64,000 nt of DNA from Tachypleus tridentatus (lineage: Eukaryota > Arthropoda > Merostomata > Xiphosura > Limulidae): the NCBI RefSeq assembly GCF_004210375.1, contig NC_134827.1, positions 104,703,285-104,767,284 on the forward strand. Reading direction: 5' to 3'. How positions within the stretch are numbered: position 1 is the stretch's first letter; every line of letters begins with the position of its first letter. Positions 47,801-62,800 of this stretch are shown piece after piece. The notes below the pieces were generated by a model. It made no database searches and was not told where the DNA came from. It saw only the letters and a list, made by a program, of their open reading frames with translations. The position numbers were made by a program, and so were the translations under genes.

Positions 47801-50800
47801 AATGTTAGTGTTTCTACAGAGTATCAATGCTAGTGTTTCTACAGAGTATCAATGTTAGTGTTTCTACAGAGTATCAATGTTAGTATATCTACAGAGTATC
47901 AATGTTAATGTTTCTACAGAGTATCACTGTTAATGTTTCTACAGAGTATCAATGTTAGTGTTTCTACAGAGAATCAATGTTAGTATATCTACAGAGTAGC
48001 AATGTTAATGTTTCTACAGAGTATCAATGTTAGTATATCTACAGAGTATCAATGTTAGTGTTTCTTCAGAGTATCAATGTTAATGTTTCTACAGAGTATC
48101 AATGTTAGTGTTTCTACAGAGTATCAATGTTAATGTTTCTACAGAGTATCAATGTTAGTGTTTTTACAGAGTATCAATGTTCGTGTTTCTACAGAGTATC
48201 AATGTTAGTGTTTCTTCAGAGTATTAATGTTAGTGTTTCTACAGAGTATCAATGTTCGTGTTTCTACAGAGTATCAATGTTTGTGTTTCTACAGAGTATC
48301 AATGTTAGTGTTTCTACAGAGTATCAATGTTAATGTTTCTACAGAGTATCAATGTTAGTGTTTCTACAGAGTATCAATGTTAATGTTTTTACAGAGTATC
48401 AATGTTCGTGTTTCTACAGAGTATCAATGTTAGTGTTTCTACAGAGTATCAATGTTAGTGTTTCTACAGAGTATCAATGTTAGTGTTTCTACAGAGTATC
48501 AATGTTAATGTTTCTACACAGTATCAATGTTAATGTTTCTACAGAGTATCAATGTTAGTGTTTCTACAGAGTATCAATGTTAGTGTTTCTACAGAGTATC
48601 AATGTTAATATTTCTACAGAGTATTAATGTTAGTGTTTTTACAGAGTATCAATGTTAATGTTTCTACAGAGTATCAATTTTAGTGTTTCTACACAGTATC
48701 AATGTTAGTGTTTCTACACAGTATCAATGTTATTGTTTTTACAGAGTATCAATGTTAATGTTTCTACAGAGTATCAATGTTAGTGTTTCTACAGAGTATC
48801 AATGTTAGTGTTTCTACACAGTATCAATGTTAGTGTTTCTACAGAGTATCAATGTTAGTGTTTCTACAGAGTATCAATGTTAGTGTTTCTACAGAGTATC
48901 AATGTTGTGTTTCTACAGAGTATCAATGTTAGTGTTTCTACAGAGTATCAATGTTAGTGTTTCTACAGAGTATCAATGTTAATGTTTTTACAGAGTATCA
49001 ATGTTCGTGTTTCTACAGAGTATCAAAGTGTTATCAATGTTAGTTTCTACAGAGTATCAATGTTAGTGTTTCTACAGAGTATCAATGTTAGTGTTTCTAC
49101 AGAGTATCAATGTTAATGTTTCTACAGAGTATCAATGTTAATGTTTCTACAGAGTATCAATGTTAGTGTTTCTACAGAGTATCAATGTTAATGTTTCTAC
49201 AGAGTATCAATGTTAATGTTTCTACAGAGTATCAATGTTAGTGTTTCTACAGAGTATCAATGTTAGTGTTTCTACAGAGTATCAATGTTAGTGTTTCTAC
49301 AGAGTATCACTGTTAGTGTTTCTACAGAGCATCAATGTTAGTGTTAGTTTCTACAGAGTATCAATGTTAATGTTTCTACAGAGTATCAATGTTAGTGTTT
49401 CTACAGAGCATCAATGTTAGTGTTTCTACAGAGTATCAATGTTAGTGTTTCTACAGAGTATCAATGTTAGTGTTTCTACAGAGTATCAATGTTAGTGTTT
49501 CTACAGAGTATCAATGTTAATGTTTCTACAGAGTATCAATGTTAGTGTTTCTACAGAGTATCAATGTTAATGTTTCTACAGAGTATCAATGTTAGTGTTT
49601 CTACAGAGTATCAATGTTAGTGTTTCTACAGAGTATCAATGTTAGTGTTTTACAGAGTGTTTCTACAGAGTATCAATGTTAGTGTTTCTACAGAGTATCA
49701 ATGTTAGTGTTTCTACAGAGTATCATCAATGTTACAGATGTTTCTACAGAGTATCAATGTTAGTGTTTCTACAGAGTATCAATGTTAGTGTTTCTACAGA
49801 GCATCAATGTTAATGTTTCTACAGAGTATCAATGTTAGTGTTTCTACAGAGTATCAATGTTAATGTTTCTCTACAGAGTATCAATGTTCAATGTGTTTCT
49901 ACAGAGCATCAATGTTAGTGTTTCTACAGAGTATCAATGTTAGTGTTTCTACAGAGTATCAATGTTAGTGTTTCTACAGAGTATCAATGTTAGTGTTTCT
50001 ACAGAGTATCAATGTTAGTGTTTCTACAGAGTATCAATGTTAGTGTTTCTACAGAGTATCAATGTTAATGTTTCTACAGAGTATCAATGTTAGTGTTTCT
50101 ACAGAGCATCAATCAATGTTAGTGTTTCTACAGAGTATCAATGTTAATGTTTCTACAGAGTATCAATGTTAATGTTACAGAGTATCAATGTTAATGTTTC
50201 TACAGAGTATCAATGTTAGTGTTTCTACAGAGTATCAATGTTAGTGTTTCTACAGAGTATCAATGTTAGTGTTTCTACAGAGTATCAATGTTAATGTTTC
50301 TACAGAGTATCAATGTTAGTGTTTCTACAGAGTATTAATGTTAGTTTCTACAGAGTATCAATTTCTACAGAGTATCAATGTTAGTGTTTCTACAGAGTAT
50401 CAATGTTATGTTAGTGTTTCTACAGAGTATCAATGTTAGTGTTTCTACAGAGTATCAATGTTAGTGTTTCTACAGAGTATCAATGTTAGTGTTTCTACAG
50501 AGTATCAATGTTAGTGTTTCTACAGAGTATCAATGTTAGTGTTTCTACAGAGTATCAATGTTAGTGTTTCTACAGAGTATCAATGTTAGTGTTTCAATGT
50601 TAGTGTTTCTACAGAGTATCAATGTTAGTGTTTCTACAGAGCATCAATCAATGCATCAATGTTTATCTACAGAGTATCAATGTTAGTGTTTCTACAGAGT
50701 ATCAATGTTAGTGTTTCTACAGAGCATCAATGTTAGTGTTTCTACAGAGCATCAATGTTAATGTTTCTACAGAGTATCAATGTTAGTGTTTCTACATATC

Positions 50801-53800
50801 AATGTTCGTGTTTCTGTATCAATGTTAGTGTTTCTACAGAGTATCAATGTTAGTGTTTCTACAGAGTATCAATGTTAGTGTTTCTACAGAGTATCAATGT
50901 TAGTGTTTCTACAGAGTATCAATGTTAGTGTTTCTACAGAGTATCAATGTTAGTGTTTCTACAGAGTATCAATGTTAGTGTTTCTACAGAGTATCTACAG
51001 AGTATCAATGTTTCTACAGAGTATCAATGTTAGTGTTTCTACAGAGTATCAATGTTAGTGTTTCTACAGAGTATCAATGTTAGTGTTTCTACAGAGTATC
51101 AATGTTAATGTTTCTACAGAGTATCAATGTTTGTTTCTACAGAGTATCAATGTTAATGTTTCTACAGAGTATCAATGTTAGTGTTTCTACAGAGTATCAA
51201 TGTTAATGTTTCTACAGAGTATCAATGTACAGAGCATCAGTGTTTCTACAGAGTATCAATGTTAGTGTTTCTACAGAGCATCAATGTTAGTGTTTCTACA
51301 GAGTATCAATGTTGTACAGAGCATCAATGTTAATGTTTCTACAGAGTATCAATGTTTCTACAGAGCATCAATGTTAGTGTTTCTACAGAGTATTAATGTT
51401 GTGTTTCTACAGAGTATCAATGTTAGTGTTTCTACAGAGTATCAATGTTAGTGTTTCTACAGAGTATCAATGTTAGTGTTTCTACAGAGTATCAATGTTA
51501 GTGTTTCTACAGAGTATCAATGTTAGTGTTTCTACTATCAATGTTAGTGTTTCTACAGAGTATCAATGTTAGTGTTTCTACAGAGTATCAATGTTAGTGT
51601 TTCTACAGAGCATCAATGTTAGTGTTTCTACAGAGTATCAATGTTAGTGTTTCTACAGAGTATCAATGTTAGTGTTTCTCAATGTTAGTGTTTCTACAGA
51701 GTATCAATGTTAGTGTTTCTACAGAGTATCAATGTTAGTGTTTCTACAGAGTATCAATGTTAATGTTTCTACAGAGTATCAATGTTAGTGTTTCTACAGA
51801 GTATCAATGTTAGTGTTTCTACAGAGTATCAATGTTAGTGTTTCTACAGAGTATCAATGTTAATGTTTCTACAGAGTATCAATGTTAATGTTTCTACAGA
51901 GTATCAATGTTAGTGTTTCTACAGAGTATCAATGTTAGTGTTTCTACAGAGCATCAATGTTAGTGTTTCTACAGAGTATCAATGTTAGTGTTTCACAGAG
52001 TATCAAATACAGAGTATAGTGTTTCTACAGAGCATCAATGTTAATGTTTCTACAGAGTATCAATGTTAGTGTTTCTACAGAGTATCAATGTTAGTGTTTC
52101 TACAGAGTATCAATGTTAGTGTTTCTACAGAGTATCAATGTTAGTGTTTCTACAGAGCATCAATGTTAGTGTTTCTACAGAGTATCAATGTTAATGTTTC
52201 TACAGAGCATCAATGTGTTTCTACAGAGTATCAATGTTAGTGTTTCTACAGAGTATCAATGTTAGTGTTTCTACAGAGTATCAATGTTAGTGTTTCTACA
52301 GAGTATCAATGTTAGTGTTTCTACAGAGTATCAATGTTAATGTTTCTACAGAGTATCAATGTTAGTGTTTCTACAGAGCATCAATGTTAGTGTTTCTACA
52401 GAGTATCAATGTTAGTGTTTCTACAGAGTATCAATGTTAGTGTTTCTCTACAGAGTATCAATGTTAGTGTTTCTACAGAGTATCAATGTTAGTGTTTCTA
52501 CAGAGTATCAATGTTAGTGTTTCTACAGAGTATCAATGTTAGTATCAATGTTTCTACAGAGTATCAATCAATGTCAATGTTGTTTCTACAGAGTATCAAT
52601 GTTTCTACAGAGCATCAATGTTAATTTTCTACAGAGCATCAATGTTAGTGTTTCTACAGAGTATCAATGTTAGTGTTTCTACAGAGCATCAATGTTAATG
52701 TTTCTACAGAGTATCAATGTTAGTGTTTCTACAGAGTATCAATGTTAGTGTTTCTACAGAGTATCAATGTTAGTGTTTCTACAGAGTATCAATGTTAATG
52801 TTTCTACAGAGTATCAATGTTAATGTTTCTACAGAGTATCAATGTTAGTGTTTCTACAGAGTATCAATGTTAATGTTTCTACAGAGTATCAATGTTAGTG
52901 TTTCTACAGAGTATCAATCTACAGAGTATCAATGTTAATGTTTCTACAGAGTAGCAATGTTAATGTTCTACGGATATCTACAGAGTATCAATGTTAGTGT
53001 TTCTACAGAGTATCAATGTTAGTATATCTACAGAGTATCAATGTTAATGTTTCTACAGAGTATCAATGTTAATGTTTCTACAGTGTATCAATGTTAATAT
53101 ATCTACAGAGTATCAATGTTAGTGTTTCTACAGAGTATCAATGTTAGTGTTTCTACAGAGTATCAATGTTAATGTTTCTACAGAGCATCAATGTTAATGT
53201 TTCTACAGAGTATCAATGTTAATGTTTCTACAGAGTATCAATGTTAGTGTTTCTACAGAGCATCAATGTTAATGTTTCTACAGAGCATCAATGTTAGTGT
53301 TTCTACAGAGCATCAATGTTAATGTTTCTACAGAGTATCAATGTTAGTGTTTCTACAGAGTATCAATGTTACTGTTTCTACAGAGTATCAATGTTTTACA
53401 GAGCATCAATGTTAGTGTTTCTACAGAGCATCAATGTTAGTGTTTCTACAGAGCATCAATGCTAGTGTTTCTACAGAGTATCAATGTTAGTGTTTCTACA
53501 GAGTATCAATGTTAGTATATCTACAGAGCATCAATGTTAATGTTTCTACAGAGTATCAATGTTAATGTTTCTACAGAGCATCAATGTTAGTGTTTCTACA
53601 GAGCATCAATGTTAGTATATCTACAGAGTAGCAATGTTAATGTTTCTACAGAGTATCAATGTTAGTATATCTACAGAGTATCAATGTTAGTGTTTCTACA
53701 GAGTATCAATGTTAGTGTTTCTACAGAGTATCAATGTTAGTGTTTCTACAGAGTATCAATGTTAATGTTTCTACAGAGCATCAATGTTAATGTTTCTACA

Positions 53801-56800
53801 GAGTATCAATGTTAGTGTTTCTACAGAGCATCAATGTTAGTGTTTCTACAGAGTATCAATGTTAGTGTTTCTACAGAGTATCAATGCTAGTGTTTCTACA
53901 GAGCATCAATGTTAGTGTTTCTACAGAGTATCAATGTTAGTATATCTACAGAGTATCAATGTTAATGTTTCTACAGAGTATCACTGTTAATGTTTCTACA
54001 GAGTATCAATGTTAGTGTTTCTACAGAGTATCAATGTTAGTGTTTCTACAGAGTATCAATGTTAGTGTTTTTACAGAGTATCAATGTTAATGTTTCTACA
54101 GAGTATCAATGTTAATGTTTCTACAGAGTATCAATGTTAATGTTTCTACAGAGTATCAATGTTAGTATATCTACAGAGTATCAATGTTAGTGTTTCTACA
54201 GAGTATTAATGTTAGTTTTTCTACAGAGTATCAATGTTAATGTTTCTACAGAGTATCAATGTTAGTGTTTCTACAGAGTATCAATGTTAATGTTTCTACA
54301 GAGTATCAATGTTAATGTTTCTACAGAGTATCAATGTTAGTGTTTCTACAGAGTATCAATGTTAGTGTTTCTATAGAGTATCAATGTTAATGTTTCTACA
54401 GAGTATCAATGTTAATGTTTCTACAGAGTATCAATGTTAGTATATCTACAGAGTATCAATGTTAATGTTTCTACAGAGTATCAATGTTAGTGTTTCTACA
54501 GAGTATCAATGTTAGTGTTTCTACAGAGTATCAATGTTAATGTTTCTACAGAGTATCACTGTTAGTGTTTCTACAGAGTATCAATGTTAGTGTTTCTACA
54601 GAGTATCAATGTTAGTATATCTACAGAGTAGCAATGTTAATGTTTCTACGGAGTATCAATGTTAGTATCTCTATAGAGTATCAATGTTAATGTTTCTACA
54701 GAGTATCAATGTTAGTATATCTACAGAGTATCAATGTTAGTATATCTCACAGAGTATCAATGTTAGTATATCTACAGAGTATCAATGTTAATGTTTCTAC
54801 AGAGTATCAATGTTAATGTTTCTACAGAGTATTAATGTTAATGTTTCTACACAGTATCAATGTTAATGTTTCTACAGAGTATCAATGTTAGTGTTTCTAC
54901 AGAGCATCAATGTTAATGTTTCTACAGAGTATCAATGTTAATGTTTCTACAGAGTATCAATGTTAATGTTTCTACAGAGTATCAATGTTAGTGTTTCTAC
55001 AGAGCATCAATGTTAGTGTTTCTACAGAGTATCAATGTTAGTGTTTCTACAGAGTATCAATGTCAATGTTTCTACAGAGTATGAATGTTAATGTTTCTAC
55101 AGAGTATCAATGTTAGTGTTTCTACAGAGTATCAATGTTAGTGTTTCTACAGAGTATCAATGTTAATGTTTCTACAGAGTATCAATGTTAATGTTTCTAC
55201 AGAGTATCAATGTTAGTGTTTCTACAGAGTATCAATGTTAATGTTTCTACAGAGTATCAATGTTAATGTTTCTACAGAAAATCAATGTTAATGTTTCTAC
55301 AGAAAATCAATGTTAATGTTTCTACAGAAAATCAATGTTAGTGTTTCTACAGAGTATCAATGTTAGTATATCTACAGAGTATCAATATTAATGTTTCTAC
55401 AGAGTATCAATGTTAGTGTTTCTACAGAGTATCAATGTTAATGTTTCTACAGAGTATCACTGTTAGTGTTTCTACAGAGTATCAATGTTAGTATATCTAC
55501 AGAGTAGCAATGTTAATGTTTCTACGGAGTATCAATGTTAGTATATCTACAGAGTATCAATGTTAGTGTTTCTACAGAGTATCAATGTTAGTGTTTCTAC
55601 AGAGTATCAATGTTAATGTTTCTACAGAGTATCAATGTTAATGTTTCTACAGAAAATCAATGTTAGTGTTTCTACAGAGTATCAATGTTAGTATATCTAC
55701 AGAGTATCAATGTTAATGTTTCTACAGAGTATCAATGTTAGTGTTTCTACAGAGTATCAATGTTAATGTTTCTACAGAGTATCACTGTTAATGTTTCTAC
55801 AGAGTATCAATGTTAGTGTTTCTACAGAGTATCAATGTTAATGTTTCTACAGAGTATCAATGTTAATGTTTCTACAGAGTATCAATGTTAGTGTTTCTAC
55901 AGAGTATCAATGTTAATGTTTCTACAGAGTATCAATGTTAATGTTTCTACAGAAAATCAATGTTAATGTTTCTACAGAGTATCAATGTTAGTATATCTAC
56001 AGAGTATCAATATTAATGTTTCTACAGAGTATCAATGTTAGTGTTTCTACAAAGTATCAATGTTAATGTTTCTACAGAGTATCACTGTTAGTGTTTCTAC
56101 AGAGTATCAATGTTAGTATATCTACAGAGTAGCAATGTTAATGTTTCTACGGAGTATCAATGTTAGTATATCTACAGAGTATCAATGTTAGTGTTTCTAC
56201 AGAGTATCAATGTTAGTGTTTCTACAGAGTATCAATGTTAATGTTTCTACAGAGTATCAATGTTAATGTTTCTACAGAAAATCAATGTTAATGTTTCTAC
56301 AGAAAATCAATGTTAGTGTTTCTACAGAGTATCAATGTTAGTATATCTACAGAGTATCAATGTTAATGTTTCTACAGAGTATCAATGTTAGTGTTTCTAC
56401 AGAGTATCAATGTTAATGTTTCTACAGAGTATCACTGATGTTTCTACAGAGTATCAATGTTAGTGTTTCTACAGAGTATCAATGTTAGTATATCTACAGA
56501 GTAGCAATGTTAGTGTTTCTACAGAGTATCAATGTTCGTGTTTCAGCAGAGTATCAATGTTAATGTTTCTACAGAGTATCAATGTTAATGTTTCTACAGA
56601 GTATCAATGTTAATGTTTCTACAGAGTATCAATGTTAGTGTTTCTACAGAGTATCAATATTAATGTTTCTACAGAGTATCAATGTTAATGTTTCTACAGA
56701 GTATCAATGTTAGTGTTTCTACAGAGTATCAATGTTAGTGTTTCTACAGAGTATCAATGTTAGTGTTTCTACACAGTATCAATGTTAATGTTTCTACAGA

Positions 56801-59800
56801 GTATCAATGTTAGTGTTTCTACAGAGTATCAATGTTAGTGTTTCTACAGAGCATCAATGTTAATGTTTCTACAGAGCATCAATGTTAGTGTTTCTACAGA
56901 GTATCAATGTTAATGTTTCTACAGAGCATCAATGTTAGTGTTTCTACAGAGCATCAATGTTAGTGTTTCTACAGAGTATCAATGTTAGTGTTTCTACAGA
57001 GCATCAATGTTAGTGTTTCTACAGAGTATGAATGTTAATGTTTCTACAGAGTATTAATGTTAGTGTTTCTACAGAGTATCAATGTTCTTGTTTCTACATA
57101 GTTTCAATGTTAATGTTTCTACAGAGTATCAATGTTAATGTTTCTACAGAGTATTAATGTTAGTGTTTCTACAGAGTATCAATGTTCGTGTTTCTACAGA
57201 GTATCAATGTTAGTGTTTCTACAGAGTATCAATGTTAGTGTTTCTACAGAGCATCAATGTTCGTGTTTCTCCAGAGTATCAATGTTAGTGTTTCTACAGA
57301 GTATCAATGTTAGTGTTTCTACAGAGTATTAATGTTAGTGTTTCTACAGAGTATCAATGTTAGTGTTTCTACACAGTATCAATGTTAATGTTTCTACAGA
57401 GTATCAATGTTAGTGTTTCTACAGAGCATCAATGTTAGTGTTTCTACAGAGCATCAATGTTAATGCTCTACAGAGTATCAATGTTAATGTTTCTACAGAG
57501 TATCAATGTTAGTGTTTCTACAGAGTATCAATGTTAGTGTTTCTACAGAGCATCAATGTTAGTGTTTCTACAGAGTATCAATGTTAATGTTTCTACAGAG
57601 TATCAATGTTAGTGTTTCTACAGAGTATCAATGTTAATGTTTCTACAGAGTATTAATGTTAGTGTTTTTACAGAGTATCAATGTTCGTGTTTCTACAGAG
57701 TATCAATGTTAATGTTTCTACAGAGTATCAATGTTAGTGTTTCTACAGAGTATCAATGTTAGTGTTTCTACAGAGTATCAATGTTCGTGTTTCTACAGAG
57801 TATCAATGTTAATGTTTCTACAGAGTATCAATGTTAGTGTTTCTACAGAGTATTAATGTTAATGTTTCTACAGAGTATTAATGTTCGTGTTTCTACAGAG
57901 TATCAATGTTAGTGTTTCTACAGAGTATCAATGTTAGTGTTTCTACAGAGTATCAATGTTAGTGTTTCTACAGAGTATTAATGTTAGTGTTTCTACAGAG
58001 TATCAATGTTCGTGTTTCTACAGAGTATCAATGTTAGTGTTTCTACAGAGTATCAATGTTAGTGTTTCTACACAGTATCAATGTCACTGTTTCTACAGAG
58101 TATCAATGTTAGTGTTTCTACACAGTATCAATGTTATTGTTTCTACAGAGTATCAATGTTATTGTTTCTACAGAGTATCAATGTTAGTGTTTCTACAGAA
58201 TATCAATATTATTGTTTGTACAGAGTATCAATGTTAGTGTTTCTACAGAGTATCAATGTTAGTGTTTCTACAGAGTATCAATGTTAGTGTTTCTACAGAG
58301 TATTAATGTTAATGTTTCTACAGAGTATCAATGTTAGTGTTTCTACAGAGTATTAATGTTTCTACAGAGTATCAATGTTAGTGTTTCTACAGAGTATCAA
58401 TGTTAATGTTTCTACAGAGTATCAATGTTAATGTTTCTACAGAGTATCAATGTTAGTGTTTCTACAGAGTATCAATGTTAATGTTTCTACAGAGTATCAA
58501 TGTTAGTGTTTCTACAGAGTATCAATGTTAATGTTTCTACAGAGTATCAATGTTAATGTTTCTACAGAGTATCAATGTTAGTATATCTACAGAGTATCAA
58601 TGTTAGTATATCTACAGAGTATCAATGTTAATGTTTCTACAGAGTATCAATGTTAGTATATCTACAGAGTATCAATGTTAATATTTCTACAGAGTATCAA
58701 TGTTAGTGTTTCTCCATAGTATCAATGTTAGTGTTTCTACAGAGTATCAATGTTAGTGTTTTTACAGAGTATCAATGTTAGTGTTTTTACAGAGTATCAA
58801 TGCTAGTGTTTCTACAGAGCATCAATGTTAGTGTTTCTACAGAGTATCAATGTTAGTGTTTCTACAGAGTATCAATGCTAGTGTTTCTACAGAGTATCAA
58901 TGTTAATGTTTCTACAGAGTATCAATGTTAATGTTTCTACAGAGTATCAATGTTAGTGTTTCTACAGAGTATCAATGTTAATGTTTCTACAGAGCATCAA
59001 TGTTAATGTTTCTACAGAGTATCAATGTTAGTGTTTCTACAGAGCATCAATGTTAGTGTTTCTACAGAGCATCAATGTTAGTGTTTTACAGAGCATCAAT
59101 GCTAGTGTTTCTACAGAGCATCAATGTTAGTGTTTCTACAGAGCATCAATGTTAATGTTTCTACAGAGTATCAATGCTAGTGTTTCTCCAGAGTATCAAT
59201 GTTAGTGTTTCTACAGAGCATCAATGTTAGTGTTTCTACAGAGCATCAATGTTAATGTTTCTACAGAGTATCAATGTTAATGTTTCTACAGAGTATCAAT
59301 GTTAGTGTTTCTACAGAGTATCAATGTTAGTGTTTCTACAGAGTATCAATGTTAGTATATCTACAGAGTATCAATATTAATGTTTCTACAGAGTATCAAT
59401 GTTAGTGTTTCTACAGAGTATTAATGTTAGTGTTTCTACAGAGTATTAATGTTAGTGTTTTACAGAGCATCAATGTTCGTGTTTCTACAGAGTATCAATG
59501 TTAGTGTTTCTACAGAGTATTAATGTTAGTGTTTTACAGAGCATCAATGTTCGTGTTTCTACAGAGCATCAATGTTAATGTTTCTACAGAGTATCAATGT
59601 TAGTGTTTCTTCAGAGCATCAATGTTCGTGTTTCTACAGAGCATCAATGTTAGTGTTTCTACAGAGTATCAATGTTAGTGTTTCTACAGAGCATCAATGT
59701 TAGTGTTTCTACAGAGCATCAATGTTAATGTTTCTACAGAGTATCAATGTTAGTGTTTTTTACAGAGCATCAATGTTAATGTTTCTACAGAGTATCAATG

Positions 59801-62800
59801 TTAGTGTTTCTACAGAGCATCAATGTTAGTGTTTCTACACAGTATCAATGTTATTGTTTCTACAGAGTATCAATGTTAATGTTTCTACAGAGTATTAATG
59901 TTAGTGTTTCTACAGAGTATCAATGTTCGTGTTTCTACAGAGTATCAATGTTCGTGTTTCTACAGAGCATCAATGTTAATGTTTCTACAGAGCATCAATG
60001 CTAGTGTTTCTTCAGAGTATCAATGTTAGTGTTTCTACAGAGTATCAATGTTAGTGTTTCTACAGAGTATCAATGTTAATGTTTCTACAGAGCATCAATG
60101 TTAGTGTTTCTACAGAGCATCAATGTTAGTGTTTCTACAGAGCATCAATGTTAGTATATCTACAGAGCATCAATATTAATGTTTCTACAGAGTATCAATG
60201 TTAGTGTTTCTACAGAGCATTAATGTTAGTGTTTTACAGAGCATCAATGTTCGTGTTTCTACAGAGCATCAATGTTAGTGTTTCTACAGAGTATTAATGT
60301 TAGTGTTTCTACAGAGCATCAATGTTCGTGTTTCTACAGAGTATCAATGTTAATGTTTCTACAGAGTATTAATGTTAGTGTTTCTACAGAGCATCAATGT
60401 TCGTGTTTCTACAGAGTATCAATGTTTGTGTTTCTACAGAGCATCAATGTTAGTGTTTCTACAGAGCATCAATGTTAATGTTTCTACAGAGTATTAATGT
60501 TAGTGTTTTTACAGAGCATCAATGTTAATGTTTCTACAGAGCATCAATGTTAATGTTTCTACAGAGCATCAATGTTAATGTTTCTACAGAGCATCAATGT
60601 TAGTGTTTCTACAGAGCATCAATGTTAGTGTTTCTACACAGCATCAATGTTATTGTTTCTACAGAGCATCAATGTTAGTGTTTCTACAGAGCATCAATGT
60701 TAGTGTTTCTACAGAGTATCAATGTTAGTGTTTCTACAGAGCATCAATGTTAGTGTTTCTACAGAGCATCAATGTTAATGTTTCTACAGAGCATCAATGT
60801 TAGTGTTTCTACAGAGCATCAATGTTAGTGTTTCTACAGAGCATCAATGTTAATGTTTCTACAGAGTATTAATGTTAGTGTTTCTACAGAGCATCAATGT
60901 TCGTGTTTCTACAGAGCATCAATGTTAATGTTTCTACAGAGTATTAATGTTAGTGTTTCTACAGAGTATCAATGTTCGTGTTTCTACAGAGCATCAATGT
61001 TAATGTTTCTACAGAGCATCAATGTTAATGTTTCTACAGAGTATTAATGTTAGTGTTTCTACAGAGCATCAATGTTCGTGTTTCTACAGAGTATCAATGT
61101 TAGTGTTTCTACAGAGCATCAATGTTAGTGTTTCTACAGAGTAACAATGTTCCTGTTTCTACAGAGCATCAATGTTAGTGTTTCTACAGAGCATCAATGT
61201 TAGTGTTTCTACAGAGCATCAATGTTAGTGTTTCTACAGAGCATTAATGTTAGTGTTTCTACAGAGTATCAATGTTCGTGTTTCTACAGAGCATCAATGT
61301 TAGTGTTTCTACAGAGCATCAATGTTAGTGTTTCTACAGAGCATCAATGTTAATGTTTCTACACAGCATCAATGTTAATGTTTCTACAGAGCATCAATGT
61401 TAGTGTTTCTACAGAGCATCAATGTTAATGTTTCTACAGAGCATCAATGTTAGTGTTTCTACAGAGTATCAATGTTAATGTTTCTACACAGCATCAATGT
61501 TAATGTTTCTACAGAGCATCAATGTTAGTGTTTCTACACAGCATCAATGTTAATGTTTCTACGGAGCATCAATGTTAATGTTTCTACAGAGCATCAATGT
61601 TAGTGTTTCTACAGAGCATCAATGTTAATGTTTCTACAGAGCATCAATGTTAATGTTTCTACAGAGCATCAATGTTAGTGTTTCTACAGAGTATCAATGT
61701 TAATGTTTCTACAGAGCATCAATGTTAATGTTTCTACAGAGTATCAATGTTAGTGTTTCTACAGAGCATCAATGTTAGTGTTTCTACAGAGCATCAATGT
61801 TAGTGTTTTTTACAGAGCATCAATGCTAGTGTTTCTACAGAGCATCAATGTTAGTGTTTCTACAGAGCATCAATGCTAGTGTTTCTACAGAGCATCAATG
61901 TTAATGTTTCTACAGAGTATCAATGTTAATGTTTCTACAGAGTATCAATGTTAGTGTTTCTACAGAGCATCAATGTTAATGTTTCTACAGAGCATCAATG
62001 TTAATGTTTCTACAGAGCATCAATGTTAATGTTTCTACAGAGCATCAATGTTAGTGTTTCTACAGAGCATCAATGTTAATGTTTCTACAGAGCATCAATG
62101 TTAGTGTTTCTACAGAGCATCAATGTTAATGTTTCTACAGAGCATCAATGTTAGTGTTTCTACAGAGCATCAATGTTAGTGTTTCTACAGAGCATCAATG
62201 TTAGTGTTTTACAGAGCATCAATGCTAGTGTTTCTACAGAGCATCAATGTTAGTGTTTCTACAGAGTATCAATGTTAATGTTTCTACAGAGTATCAATGC
62301 TAGTGTTTCTTCCAGAGCATCAATGTTAGTGTTTCTACAGAGTATCAATGTTAGTGTTTCTACAGAGCATCAATGTTAATGTTTCTACAGAGCATCAATG
62401 TTAGTGTTTCTACAGAGCATCAATGTTAGTGTTTCTACAGAGCATCAATGTTAGTGTTTTTACAGAGTATCAATGTTCGTGTTTCTACAGAGCATCAATG
62501 TTAGTGTTTCTACAGAGTATTAATGTTAGTGTTTCTACAGAGCATCAATGTTCGTGTTTCTACAGAGCATCAATGTTTGTGTTTCTACAGAGTATCAATG
62601 TTAGTGTTTCTACAGAGTATCAATGTTAATGTTTCTACAGAGTATCAATGTTAGTGTTTCTACAGAGCATCAATGTTAATGTTTTTACAGAGTATCAATG
62701 TTCGTGTTTCTACAGAGTATCAATGTTCGTGTTTCTACAGAGTATCAATGTTAGTGTTTCTACAGAGTATTAATGTTAGTGTTTCTACAGAGTATCAATG

